The notes under the pieces were generated by a model. It was not told the DNA's origin. It saw nothing but the letters and a program-made list of their open reading frames with translations, and did no database searches. From Lepas anatifera (Eukaryota > Arthropoda > Thecostraca > Lepadidae), in NCBI GenBank assembly GCA_034440635.1, contig JAOTON010000972.1, positions 806,001 to 870,000 on the forward strand: DNA of 64,000 bases, read 5' to 3'. Shown piece by piece: positions 36,589-47,677 of the stretch (positions are counted from its first letter, which is position 1; every line of letters begins with the position of its first letter). Made by a program: the position numbers and the translations under genes.

Positions 36589-37328
36589 CTAAGGCCAAGA
36601 AAGATTACGTGCTAATGATCCCATATGTAGAAGGAGTATCGCAACAGATTCGACGCATATGTTCTAAATTCAACGTAAGAACATATTTCAAACCACATCA
36701 AACGATCAAACAATTACTAGTCAAACCAAAGGACAGGATAGACAACCGGAAAAACACCAGGCCCAGTATACAAGATGGAATGTAATGACTGTCCAAAAGT
36801 ATACATTGGAGAAAGCAAAAGGATGATGGAAGTCTGACAAGACGAACACAGAAAATCTCTGCAAAAACTAATCCGAGGGTCAATTGACGAGAGAGCAGCG
36901 GAGGCCACAGCGGAACATTCATTCAAGAAGGATCATGATATCAAATGGGACGCCACAACGACTTTACTCAAAGCAAAAACAGCGGGAAATAAAAGAAGCA
37001 ATTTACATACAAACCACCACGGAACCAACAATGAATAGAAACATCGGCAAAGTGACCATCTTCTCGGGATTTTTGGACCTCTTAAAACGCCAGTCAAAGA
37101 AGAGATTGAATTGAAAAATAACACGTGTTTAGAGCTCATAATTCTTAAATGATTCGTCTTGTTCACAGCTGAGATTTTTATTTCAAAGTTTACTGTATTC
37201 GTGTTTTTCGCTTAGTTAGGTTCATTTCATAGTGTAATTTTCATCTCCCTTGAAAACGGGGGCGGGATACTCCCGAAACCGGTCGGGTATTATGCTCAGG
37301 CTAGGCTTTGTGCAGCAATAAATGTTCT
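36589..37328 (+). pseudogene. PLE copy C: broken GIY-YIG endonuclease and 3' UTR
   Basis: It continues the RT segment. Compared with the inverted arm it has an extra base near 36760, a nonsense change (TGA for CGA, near 36835) and a short deletion near 36967. So the copy in the normal position is dead, while the inverted partial copy is open. It ends at about 37328 with GCAGCAATAAATGTTCT, mirrored at 35083. Confidence 0.85.
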
Positions 37329-37587
37329 AAAAAGCTAGATGTTTTAGAAAAAATAAGACAAACGGAACATTTAGCGTAATGGTTCAGTTTGGGTGCCGAA
37401 TACTACCTTCTGGCCTGGATGGATTTATGTTTACTTTTACGTTCGCTCTTAATTTTCTAACAAAAATCATAAACTCAAATAATAGGAATGAACCAGCAAT
37501 GCCATGCCATCGTTCGAACTCATAAATATAGGAATCTGGAAGATAAGTCAAATACGTATTATGCCTGCCGTGACAGTTTGTGAATAA

Positions 37588-37789
37588 TCGGGTCTGGGTG
37601 ACGTAGTCGGGCAGCGCGCGCGCTCGGCTCGGCCTATGCCATTCTGGATGTGCGGGGTGTCATGGGTTCGATCCCACCCAGAGGCAAGATTTGGCGGCCC
37701 GCCCTAGCTCCAGCCTGGCTCTTGCCCCTTTCCCCTCGGGCGCCATGTAACCTCAGCAGCTGGCGCATCGTTAAACCCCAACAGGTATG
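37588..37789 (+). repeat. SINE family 2, full length
   Basis: Its tRNA-like head includes GGGTTCGATCCCACCC (box B); the body GGCAAGATTTGGCGG leads to CGCCATGTAACCTCAGC and GGCGCATCGTTAAACCCC. A perfect 13-bp duplication AGTTTGTGAATAA flanks it (37575-37587 and 37790-37802). The 3' tail resembles that of family 1, which suggests both use the same partner reverse transcriptase. Confidence 0.85.
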
Positions 37790-37802
37790 AGTTTGTGAAT
37801 AA

Positions 37803-38600
37803 GAGTGAGGGGTTTAGCCAATCCGGCATCTATAATGGGCTGTTTAGCGCTCACGGCACGCAACTGTCGAAATAATAGTAATACAGGCTGGCTGCCGAAC
37901 CTTTCTGTAGATAGCAACCAGTCCGCATCACTTCATTGTTTAGCAACAAAGCTATCGCTATACACTGACGCAACTACGGCGTCCTTAATTTTGGAGCCTG
38001 TAAATATATGGTAAACGGTCTGGTGAAAAATAATCCAAGGAATATAAAAAATGTGCTCCCTTTACGGATGGATGCAACCTTTGTTTGTTTTGGTAATATC
38101 CTGTTAATATTTTACCCACTAATTAATTTGATCATCGTCCAGTTGAAAAATAGAGAAACAATTTAATGGAAGGTAGCCGCTGCACCAGCTCCAAAAATGC
38201 CTGCATACACCTCATTGAAAAGTACTCGACAAAAGCCAGGAAGTCGAACAGCTTTTGGGTCTCATCGTCTGCCATGGGTTGCAGAACTGGGAATATTAGG
38301 CGCCTTTTCCGTCCGCCTGGCTTCTCGAATCTACGACGGAAAATTGTTTTTTAAAAACTTGGGTAAATATTCCCGAACAGTCCTCGTCCAGAGTCGGATT
38401 TGCATGAGCCCCCAACTTGGAGGCCGGGAGAGGAAGAGCGTCGATGGCGACTTGCACTCTGCGTCTCTTTTACACACGTTCTGAAGAGGTACGGTGTCTC
38501 CATTTCCTATCGTTCATCTCGGATTCATGAACCAACTTCAGACCTGAACTCACCCATCCCTCTCCCTGACAGCTTGAGAGTAGGGCATGCAGTGTAAGCG
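37803..38600. other. Intron sequence, nothing recognised
   Basis: Frames at 38166-38597 lack a recognised domain or splice context. Confidence 0.35.
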
Positions 38601-38759
38601 GTGGCGGATACAATGGAGGGGGGGGTCAGCGGGCTCAAGTCCCCGAAATGTCTGAGTGCCTATAGTTTATGTACAGGCAGAGGCTTATCCTAGGGCAATG
38701 GTGGGGGAGGCTTAAGGCCCTAGCCCCCCCCTCAATTGAAGTCATGGACCCGCCACTGT
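38601..38759. mobile_element. hAT-like MITE, about 160 bp
   Basis: It begins CGGTGGCGGATAC and ends GGACCCGCCACTG, inverted ends of the CAGTGGCGGAT type. Internal GGGCAATGGTGGGGGAGGC recurs at 47596-47615. It lies just 150 bp upstream of exon B of the channel. Confidence 0.6.
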
Positions 38760-38908
38760 GCGTATGGTCGTAGTAAATGAAATCCCCGCAACTGCCTTTA
38801 AACCAGCATGGCACGTGCTACATATTGATCTTAAATCGACGCCACAATATGCAAAAGCCCGAACTCTGTCTACTACATAACCCTGAGCGGCGGTGAACTG
38901 TGTTCCAG

Positions 38909-39138
38909 ACATATGCAGCCGACATATTCTTTGCACAAAGCTGGATGGACCACCGTCTGCGGTTTCCCAGTAATATGACCGGCGGCGATTACCGCCTGCT
39001 GCCCGTCTCCTGGCTCGACCACATCTGGCAGCCCGACTCCTATTTCAAGAACGCCAAGCAAGTCACCTTTCAGGAGATGACCATCCCCAATCACTACATC
39101 TGGCTGCATCGGGATGTCACCATCCTCTACATGGTCAA
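38909..39138 (+). CDS. Cys-loop chloride channel, exon B (230 bp): loops D, A and E
   Basis: The exon encodes 76 residues of the ligand-binding domain. YAADIFFAQSWMDHRL covers loop D; an NMT glycosylation site follows. WQPDSYFKNAK is the WxPDxxFxN loop A signature. TIPNHYIWLHRDVTILYMVK reads into the strands before the Cys-loop. The acceptor is GTGTTCCAG/ACA and the donor is AA/GTGAGT (phase 2). The sequence most resembles arthropod pH-sensitive chloride channels as I recall them, more than GluCl, RDL or histamine-gated channels. Only subunit type, not stoichiometry or ligand, can be read. The G+C content is higher than in the flanking introns. Confidence 0.95.
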
Positions 39139-40899
39139 GTGAGTCCTGTAAAACGTCGGACAGGATGCCTCTGTGGTCTCAATATGTGTTTTTGGAAGCT
39201 TTGTTCTGATTTATTGTGTCAGCCGCATATGTGTCTACATTTAATAGATGCATAATGTATCTTGATTGATTTGTATGTACATCTGCAATGAAACATACAT
39301 TGTCAAATTTATGATAATAGAGATAAGAAAAGGTCCAATTCTGCTAACGTAGTATGGGAAAATCTGGGAAAGCCGGGGCAGCCGTTACATATTTCACTTC
39401 CTTTCCCAGGACACTTTATGCCTTACACCTGTGGAAGTCGTGACTTTTGACTTGTTTAGTTGTTGATTTTCCTTTTATATATTTAAACCATGGATCCTAC
39501 GTTTTGCGGTCAAATTATAACATAGATGTTTTGGGACGTAACCATTTAATTTGTGGCATTTAAGCCAATAACGAGCCGGGATCGAGATGGAGCACACTAT
39601 ATTCTTCAGCATTCGGCTCAGGCCATCGGGGCTTCTCGGGATCGCTGATGATCTGGCGCGCACATTATGAATTGTTATAGAAACAAAACAGAAACCGTGC
39701 AGTGAAAGGTTTTCGGGTTCGTTATCATATATGTATGCTATATACTATGTGTATACATATGCTACATATATGTAAAGTGAGAGAAAGGTGACTTTTTCAT
39801 CCTCATTCATTTGACACTAGGTCATAATTGCCACGATGTTTTTCGTACGTGTTAAATGATGTGTATGCTATAAAATAAAATAAAATACAACGAAAATCTA
39901 GCACTTACCGTCGTAGAACTGATTGTCGTTCAATTCAAAATAATACCTAAGGATGTTTCGAATGACAAAATGACAAATTCAAACAATTTCACATATACTA
40001 TGAGCATCTCCCAATTGGCAGACTGCGATTTCTGCTATAAATTTCATGAAAAGTATCAGCTCTAGTAAACGGCTCTACCGACCAGTTGTTCGGGGGTAAC
40101 AAGTAAAAAAACATGACAAATAATGTTTTCTGGAAGAGAATGCGGTAAAGTGTCCCGAGGGGAAAACAAATGTCCCACGCCCTTTCCCACCAGATGCCAG
40201 CGATTTGAGCGGGTGAATAGCAACTTCATTGTACCGCTGTGCACCTAAATTATAGAAATGTTGAAACTTGAGTCCTCAACAAATTTACTCGTGTAAGTTT
40301 TTTTATATGCCCATTGTAACGTCTGTTTCTTATTCTTAACTCTGAAAGACTAGAGCTTAGGAGGAAGACTAACAATTTCCTGCAATAAGCCCGGCGAACT
40401 GGGATACGCCCTAATCAGTTAATCCGGACGTGACCTCTGACCTGGCAGCTGTAGATCACCACCGCTGCTGCCGCCCGCTCAGATTACCCATTGATGTGGT
40501 GAGGAACAGGCGATGAGCGCTCCCTTCGTAACGGTGGGCTCGCGTTATTGGGCGCAGGCAAAGGCCGCGACCCCCTCCCTCTCCCTTCCACCGATCGGAG
40601 GCAGGGTGGGGGCACACCCTGTGGGAGTGCGAGAGAGGAGGAAAGATCAATGGCCGGAACAGAGCGGACCGTCTGGTGCGCAGAGGTCGCGGCACAGATA
40701 AGCGGGACAATGATGACGCGGCCGCTGCTAACAAGGCGCGGCCGGTCAGCTCGTCCAGACCGAAATAGGCACCAGACCGGAGGCCAGGCCTGCCATGTGT
40801 CGCGGTCACCAGCTCCCGAAACGCACCAAGCACAAGCATGGCTTGTTTTGAGTCATTTGCAGTATTTTGCACATGCAATGGCATTCCTACAAGCTTTAA

Positions 40900-41545
40900 A
40901 GGAAATGTGAAACTTTGGCACCTTGGTGCAATTCCTGACTGTAGTGGTCATTGGGGCAATATTTAGTGAGAACAATGGATTTTCTGAAAAATGTCTAATG
41001 AACGTGATACTTTGCTTTCATTAACTTTTTTATTTTTGAAAAAATAAGTCTCCATTTGTGTACGACAAATTGGTGTAAGGTGGCAAATTTCACGGCTGGG
41101 TTGCGCCACTAATAAATACGAACACAAGGGAAGTATATTTAGCTAAAGAGGATATGGTCAGGAATTAAAGAACCATCGATCGATTTCGGCTATTTTCGTG
41201 ATTTATTAAAATATATTTCACGTTTGAAACTAGTCATTGAAGCGAGTTATACGTAGTTATAGTCGTCAGTGCCGAACGCACGTTTAGAACTTAGGTTTTT
41301 AAAAGGTCCAAGCGTTAAATATTCATTCTCACAGCGGGCCTGAGAATTGCGTCACATTCCTAGGTTCAATTCATACCATGTGACTACTGGGGAAGGGCTG
41401 GTTCGGTAGGCGGTGATTTTTTGCCTTTTTTATCCGCGAACGGTAAGTTGTAGGACAAGCGAAATTTCGATCATGTGGTTTTTCGGCATGCTTTATCACG
41501 TGGTTGTCTTAGTTCCAATCCCATTTTGAAGGTGCCACATTCCCT
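40900..41545. mobile_element. TTAA-flanked MITE with AGGGAATGTGGCACC-type ends, 646 bp
   Basis: TTAA flanks it (40896-40899 and 41546-41549). Left end AGGAAATGTG, with GGCACCTTGG nearby; right end GGTGCCACATTCCCT. The same ends define 42374-42815. Non-coding. Confidence 0.75.
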
Positions 41546-41956
41546 TTAAAGGTCGGTCAAATTTCGACATTAATTTTCGTTGTCTCAGGGAATTTTTACA
41601 AACTAATTGGTAAAAACTTCCTCTACCAGCTCTTCTGACCAAGTGTGGTTACTGCGTCTTCCTATATTAACATACTTCTGTGAACAGATTTTGAATGTTC
41701 AACTTGTTACCATAATTCGTCATAATAAAGTCATACCATGATTCGTAGATAATTATAGCCAAAGTTCAAAGATCAGGTGAGACCAGGCTAGGTAACTAAA
41801 TATGTGCTAATGGAGTCGTTTGACTCTTTAGGGAAGGTTTTTTACCTTTTCCTTAAATGCCTCTATAGCACCGTCGAAAGTACGACGGTGCTATAAGATA
41901 GTCACTTTGTCCACTAAAAAATCACTTTCCAGACATAACAGTTTCTCAGCTACTAA

Positions 41957-41991
41957 TAGTTTGGGTTCGACAACGCACCAACTGCCAATGC
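41957..41991 (-). repeat. SINE family 1 tail fragment
   Basis: GTTCGACAACGCACCAACTGCC matches, inverted, the 3' tail of family 1 SINEs (complement of GGCAGTTGGTGCGTCGTTAAACC). The rest of the element is missing. Confidence 0.55.
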
Positions 41992-42373
41992 TGTACATGT
42001 CGAAATTGGTCCCTACGCCGCTTTATTAGCCTTAATAATGGAACGCGCGGTGGTTACTTCATTTCTCGTCCCGCGGTTCGGGCGTCGCCATGGCAATTAT
42101 CGGCCGTAAATTCACGTGCGGATTGTTGGAGCGGCTGTGAGCGAAGCGCGTCACTAGCGGTAAGTCAGGGGTCGGGGGGTTCAGCGCAGTGCACCAGTTT
42201 GGCAGCACAAACACTTTATCAATACTATTTAGCTCAATATTATCTCCAGTGGGAGGACTTGACCAGTCCTTGCACTCCGCTGGGGAAAAGTCGTACTATC
42301 TAGACATTTTAAAGCTAAAGTCATTTCAGAGCCCCTCCCGACCACGTAAGTTTAAAGTAGGGTTTTTCATTAA

Positions 42374-42815
42374 AGGGAATGTGGCACCTTGGTCGAATCC
42401 TGGAACTTAGCGTTATTAGGCGTACTTTTAGTAAAAAAATAATGAAACCACTCACGACTTCTCTGAAAAATGTACAATAAGCTCAATATTTGGTTTTTAA
42501 AAATACTCCTCTAGAAAAAGAAATAAATCTCAGCCTCTGGATGATGTCACGATCTGGCAACCACTACCATACTTAAAACGCTTCAAGGGCTTCGATTGGC
42601 TGATGCTCATCGTGACGTCAGCATATGTCGTCACACCAGTAGCTCACAACAATGGCCGTCGGCGACTGGGGGCTGGTGTCAGATAGGTTGTAGGTTTTTT
42701 TCTCCGGAAATATCGAGTTCCAAAACAAATGAAATATGGAGTACCGGGTTTTCCGACCTGCTTTACAACTTGGCTATCTCAGTTAAAATCAAGTTATAAA
42801 GGTGCCACATTTCCT
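42374..42815. mobile_element. TTAA-flanked MITE with AGGGAATGTGGCACCTT ends, 442 bp
   Basis: TTAA at 42370-42373 and 42816-42819. The ends AGGGAATGTGGCACCTT and AAGGTGCCACATTTCCT are near-perfect inverted repeats. It lies beside the downstream part of the inverted relic pair. Confidence 0.85.
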
Positions 42816-42997
42816 TTAAACAATCCCATCATGGAGAGCATCTGGTTACTAAGTCTGATTTATAACTACCGTACCTGCCATCGATGGAGCATTGGCGCGA
42901 CTCCAGATTTAGAAGCTGCCGAGCAGTCTTCGTGAGATTAGGCAGCTGTGTCTTGCGGTGTCGCACTGACTAGAAGTCACTGGAAGAGCGGTTCGTA

Positions 42998-43357
42998 TTA
43001 TTTACCAGTGAAGTTCTTCAGGAGAGTAACACCACGCCCGGCAACATTATTCATGAATTTCACAGACTGCACAACACCCTTCAATATGTAGAAATCCTCG
43101 CCCTCGTTCCACCTCTCGGGAGGCTTCTCCAGCCATACTTGATGTGCAGACGTCACTTCGAAAAGCAGCGACAACAAATCATCAATGAGATTCACTAGCT
43201 TGGTGTCTTCTTCCAGCACCAGTGTTCTCTCTTTTCTAGTGCTTCAGCGTGCGGCATCCTCAGCAGCTTCTGTTCGATCGCCGGTTTCCCCTCCGGTGTT
43301 ACAACTGAGAGAATAGGCTGAACATCACCATCGTCGGCCTCAGGTTCCGCTTATTCC
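42998..43357 (-). pseudogene. Relic B1, 3' part: unrecognised multicopy protein
   Basis: The minus strand reads LEEDTKLVNLIDDLLSLLFE, then HQVWLEKPPERWNEGEDFYI and KGVVQSVKFMNN, ending NFTGK and a stop. The upstream part (43220-43357) matches the plus-strand relic at 46095-46210 but is broken. It resembles, in my recollection, a family of uncharacterised repeated proteins in invertebrate genomes; I cannot name it. A frameshift lies between the EAL- and LEED- blocks, and the identical spacing occurs in the plus-strand relic. The gene is split by the element at 43358-45825. Confidence 0.5.
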
Positions 43358-44244
43358 CACAGAGAGAAAAATTGACTCCCATTCCTGGAGTGTCCCATTT
43401 GTCGCATGCTGTGAGTAGCTTCTGTGGAGTTAACTTAACCCTGGCGCAGGCAAAACTCGGTCCACACTCTGCAAGAAAGCCCCGCGTATCGTATCATGAC
43501 GCCGGCCCGATCTGCTCAGAGCGCGCTAAAAATCCACTGACGCGGGAAATGTCAGGGTGAAGCACCATGTGACTCTACGCTAACACCCTTTAAAAACCGT
43601 CGCAATTCTTCACGACTCTAGCGTGGCACTGCAGTGACGCTATGATAACGCTGCAATGGCACCTTTCTTAGCACCTTGCAACCCCTTTGCAGCTCCGTTC
43701 AAGAATGGCTCTGATTCCCCTCTAACGCCCGTTGACTCGTCTAATAAACGTTTTGTACATCCTTCTTCTTCAGGTACACCTCGCTTATTACCAACTTTCT
43801 AAACCTGCATAATCGTGCTTGACACACCGTGCATCACATCACGGAAAAACACGATATATCGCAAATAACACATTTATTTGCTTTGAAGAAAACCATTTGT
43901 GAGCAGCTTCCGTAAAAATGGTTCCAACTTGCCCTTATGCCATCAGACACCAGAAGCATGACTTCCTGCCATCGCAAATGGCATTCACACCACTTGATGT
44001 TTATAGACGCCATCCCCCTACCCTAAGAAACAACGTTTGTGACCACATTCTGACATTCTTAGCTATTATAGTACTATTACAGTATTCTTAGCATTATATT
44101 ACTATGGCAGACTGAATATTTCAAGAGACCAAACATGACCAAACACTGCGTCCATGTTCTTTCCACCGTTCAGAACACCCTTCCATCATCCTGAAAAACC
44201 TGTCCAGAACAACGCCACACAGTTGGTCATCCCATAGGACTCAC

Positions 44245-44568
44245 CTATAACGCGCAGCTTCCTCGATAGCCTGATCTTGTTTTGGGCCTAGGGCTCCCAC
44301 AGGGGTTTCGATGCCAAGGGCATACCGGGCTAGGAATAGCCCCGTTTCCCTGCAGAGGCCGTATCTTTGAAAGTAAACAAAAAACGCGACAACCCAGAAC
44401 AGAAGGGCTTTCTCTGCTGTTTCACAGTTCACGATGGTGTTTCCCTTGACCATGACACGCGGGCAGCGCTCTTCGTATTCGCGTATGCTGATGTATGGCA
44501 CTTCTTCCTTGACATACACCTGGCCCCCTTCGTTCAGCAGCCACGGCAACGTCCTCGGTGCGGCTTCT
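44245..44568 (-). CDS. Exon-like ORF in the 2.47-kb element, 108 codons
   Basis: The minus-strand exon is bounded by acceptor CTACCATTTCAG and donor AG/GTGAGT, entering in phase 1 and leaving in phase 2. It reads PRTLPWLLNEGG, then EYEERCPRVMVKGNTIVN, EKALLFWVVAFFVYFQRYG and FLARYALGIETP. The hydrophobic block followed by a phenylalanine/tyrosine-rich segment is like the C-termini of some uncharacterised transposon-associated proteins, but I recognise no named domain. It is intact and has no stops. Whether it belongs to the element or to a host gene is inference. Confidence 0.5.
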
Positions 44569-45321
44569 GAAATGGTAGCACAACTGAATTTCACGTACTA
44601 CGCCAGTTATAAAAGACACTTTTCACAGTTAATGGATTTTCGCACTGGTACCTATATTTGTCAACACAATGTTGACCAGAGGCTGGTGCCACTACCAAAT
44701 TTGTGAAAAAGCTACCCCTATTTCCGCATTCATGTATTTTTGAAAGCGTGAAACCGATAACCGCTTCTCCGAATTCGTTGTTTCTTTTCTTATAAGGTGC
44801 TTCAAAAGTGCTGTCCAAAATTTGTTTTGTTGCTCAGTTGAGATAAATAGTAAAAAAACTTCTTGCTTATTTTATATTACAACATCTGTCCATACATTAT
44901 CAGACAATATGTAAATAATTAAATCTGTGTTTTTTTGGTGGATAAAAGATGGTTGTCTTTTGGACGGACTAGGGGAGCTGAAAAGATTCAGTAGCCTATT
45001 CCAATCCGTTTAGAAAATAATGAGGGGTATAGGATAAGTCAGTCCCACCCCTCCCTGACAGGAATCGAGTAAAGAAAATCACAAATGACGCAGCATTCCA
45101 GTCTAAAATATTACTAAGTGGATGGTGGATTACGCTTAGGTTTCAGCGGCATGTACAATTTCGTAGTAAAAGCTGCCACCATTAGCAAGGACAGGTAAGT
45201 ATATGAAAAGGCCGACCAGTAGCGCAAAATTTCGGTTATGGTTATCCCCAAAGGCAGTCAAAAGACAAATTACTCAAATTTAAAGAAAATTGTCAGTTGA
45301 AAACAATCAACACTTGACTCA

Positions 45322-45550
45322 CCTCTTTATTCCTTTCGTCTACCATGAGCAGTAGGTACCCACAATTTTCCTGCCACGCTCTTCGCTGTTTGCAATGGCA
45401 ACTGACGACTAAAAAATGGCGTCGTTTTGGCGCGCGTGTCCTGCGCAGTGCACCGCGATGATACCGACAAAACACCGGTAGAGCGCGCGCGAGCTGTGTT
45501 GACGCTTCTGTGATGCTGATAGAGACAAGAAGGCGTATTGAGGGTGCCAT
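45322..45550 (-). CDS. Possible upstream exon in the 2.47-kb element
   Basis: A minus-strand frame ends WQENCGYLLLMVDERNKE at a consensus donor GAG/GTGAGT (complement of 45316-45324). The start at 45550 is only the first Met-type codon of the frame. A basic segment RRTRAPKRRH lies in the middle. It could precede the exon at 44568. Function unknown. Confidence 0.3.
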
Positions 45551-45825
45551 TGCAACTGGATGACGCCACCTTTACTCCATTAACACTCCTTGGGCACTGA
45601 CATGATCCTTCGATATTAGAGGAGGCGTCAAGTCGGTGTGAGTTGAGCCGGCAGTGAAGCTTTCATGATATGAAGAAAACTCTCCGAAAAATTATCGACG
45701 TGTTTTCACAGAAGAGTTTCTGTGCTTCATTGGTGTTCCATGGGAGTAGTCTTTACTAAACATGGTGCGATTAAAGCGTTAATGGAGAATTACACCAAAT
45801 AGCAGCGTCAAAATTTTTCTCTGTG

Positions 45826-45913
45826 CGGCATAAGAAATGCCGGGCCGTCTCAGTCAATTCTCTGTCGGTGTATTTGTACTTGATGAGGTCACGATACAGC
45901 TGGAGGACATTAG
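45826..45913 (-). pseudogene. Relic B1, 5' part
   Basis: After the acceptor-like TGTGTTCCAG the minus strand reads LQLYRDLIKYKYTDRELTET and ARHFLCR up to the insertion at 45825. It is homologous to the plus-strand relic LIKYKHIDRKVAETALHFLR, so the two are head to head with about 115 bp between them. Confidence 0.5.
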
Positions 45914-46004
45914 CTGGAACACATAGGCGTAGGCACACAGAAGTAATGATGCATCCTCCATTGTTCAAGATCTTACCGTTAACCCTATGAAGTTGACTGA
46001 GAAT

Positions 46005-46353
46005 AAACAACTTCAAAATACACCTTGCCCCCTCATCAAGTACAAACACATCGACAGAAAAGTGGCTGAGACGGCCCTGCACTTCTTGCGCCGGAATACG
46101 TGGCACCTGAGGCCGCCGGTGGTGATGTTCTGCCTATTCACTCAGCTTGTAACCCCGGAGGGGAACCCGGCGATCGAACAGAAGCTGCTGAGGATGCCGC
46201 GCGCTGAAGCACTGGAGCAGAAAGTAGACTGGTGCAGGAACTGGTGAGTCTCATTGATGATTTGTCGCTGCTTGTCGAAGTGACGGCTGCTCATCAAGCT
46301 TGGCTGGGGAAGCCTCCCGAGAGGTGGACCGAGGTCCAGGACTTCAGCTTCTA
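46005..46353 (+). pseudogene. Relic B2: inverted sister of B1
   Basis: The plus strand reads LIKYKHIDRKVAETALHFLR, then VVMFCLFTQLVTPEGNPAIE and KLLRMPRAEALEQK, then a frame change to SLIDDLSLLVEVTAAHQAWL and KPPERW. The same frame break is in B1, so the common ancestor of the two copies was already broken there, or the family has an intron or two ORFs at that point. The C-terminal part present in B1 is deleted here after 46353. Confidence 0.5.
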
Positions 46354-46415
46354 AATCTGGAGTCGCGCCAATGTTCCGTCGATAGCAGGCACAGTAGTTA
46401 TAAATCAGACCTTAA

Positions 46416-47190
46416 AGGGAGTGTCCCACTTTTATAATTGGTTTTGAACTGAGATAGCAGTTTTGTAGGGCATGTTGAGAAACCACTATCAGCATATTTA
46501 ATTTCACCCAAAGCTCTCGGTATAAAATTTCCGCCGGCTGAAAAGTTCAAAGTATAGGGGCCTATTGGCTTATTTCAAACCCTGAAGGAATACCTTCAAT
46601 ATGGTTGCAATAATCTGATTGATCGTAAGCCCCACGTCTCGCCCACACTCTGAAAATACCATGCCAGCTAGTGCACCAGCAGGCAACTGCTTGTGCACCG
46701 GCACGTTAGGCAAAAATTTTTCCAGTTCAGGGCGTTATTGGGTCAAAATTAGGCCAATAACTGCAATATATATCATATCCTCCCCCCTTGTCCTTGTGCA
46801 AACAAGGGTTAAATGTTTTTGTCAAAATCCAACTCTGAAATTGTTTCTTTACATCAGAAATATGCATAATCTTTCTGCCAATGAATAAACTCGGCTACCG
46901 TAGTGACACCGGACGTGCAGTTCTTGCACCAGTGCTTCTTCTTGTACTGCACGCTATTTTCGCCGTGCGGAAATGCTCTGAATGGAGCTTATAGCGAGTC
47001 TATGATCAACGTTTGGGATTTCACTGAATATCAAGTGTTATTTTGATGACGTCACATTTTGTTAGAAAAGAGGATATATATTTCTGGTTTTAGCGCATAA
47101 AAGTGAGGAAAAATTATGTTTCCTGGTTTTCAGACCTCTCTTGTTCTTAAAATGTTCTTTTTAGGATTTTCACAAAGTGGTCCACTCCCT
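46416..47190. mobile_element. TTAA-flanked element with AGGGAGTGTCCCACTTT ends, 775 bp
   Basis: The left flank is TTAA (46412-46415), the right flank is TTAG (47191-47194). The ends AGGGAGTGTCCCACTTT and AAGTGGTCCACTCCCT are inverted repeats. It interrupts the relic B2 side of the inverted duplication. The B1 side at 42841-42869 is continuous (CTGGTTACTAAGTCTGATTT), giving the empty site. Confidence 0.85.
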
Positions 47191-47364
47191 TTAGTAACCA
47201 GATGTGATTGTTTAAGTATGCTTTCCGTTTGTTGCAAAGCGACTGCTCAATGACGGAGTGAGTATGACAGTAATATTAATGCATTTTATCATTAGTTATC
47301 GCATGAACTGAAATATATGGATTTTATCAGTGCAGGATACAAGGGGAGAGGTTAGGGGCTCAGT

Positions 47365-47677
47365 CAATGGCGGATCCAGGACTTTATGGGGGGCAAAGGT
47401 GCTCGAAAATCCCCGGCATTGTCTTGGTAGAGCCTCCATTCACTATACAGCATAGAAGCTCCGACATTTTGGGACGGGGGGCAAACTTGAGACTCCCTAG
47501 CCCCTCCCCCACTTTATCCAGCACTGGGCTTAATCCTCCTGCTTTTGAAATATCAGGGTACCTATGGTAACTATACAGCCGGAGGCTGCTCCAAGGCAAT
47601 GGTGGAGGAGGCTCGAGCGCCTTACCTTACCTTACCTTACCGTCCCCCTCCCGAAGGTCATCTTGGATCCGCCACTG
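47365..47677. mobile_element. hAT-like MITE, about 313 bp
   Basis: The ends CAATGGCGGATCCAGGA and TTGGATCCGCCACTG are inverted repeats. GGGCAAAGGTGC and GCAATGGTGGAGGAGGC blocks recur in the MITE at 38601-38759. No convincing target duplication. A short (CCTTA)n run lies at about 47622-47641. Confidence 0.7.

Larger units (their letters stand above)
43358..45825 (-). mobile_element. 2.47-kb inserted element with CACAGAGAGAAAAATT ends and exon-like ORFs
   Basis: The left end is CACAGAGAGAAAAATTGAC and the right end is the inverted GTCAAAATTTTTCTCTGTG. It splits relic B1, whose flanks rejoin to match the uninterrupted plus-strand relic near 46095-46100. No clear target duplication is seen. The CAC(A/T)G ends recall the CACTA/Chapaev group and the small ACTCC-rich MITEs in this window. 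It contains two splice-bounded minus-strand frames (44245-44568 and 45322-45550). It may be a decayed autonomous or semi-autonomous element. Confidence 0.55.

Noticed and set aside
40456..40910. Overlapping frames of 142 and 120 codons on opposite strands
   Set aside because: GC-rich patch without splice sites or domains; low-complexity residues on both strands.
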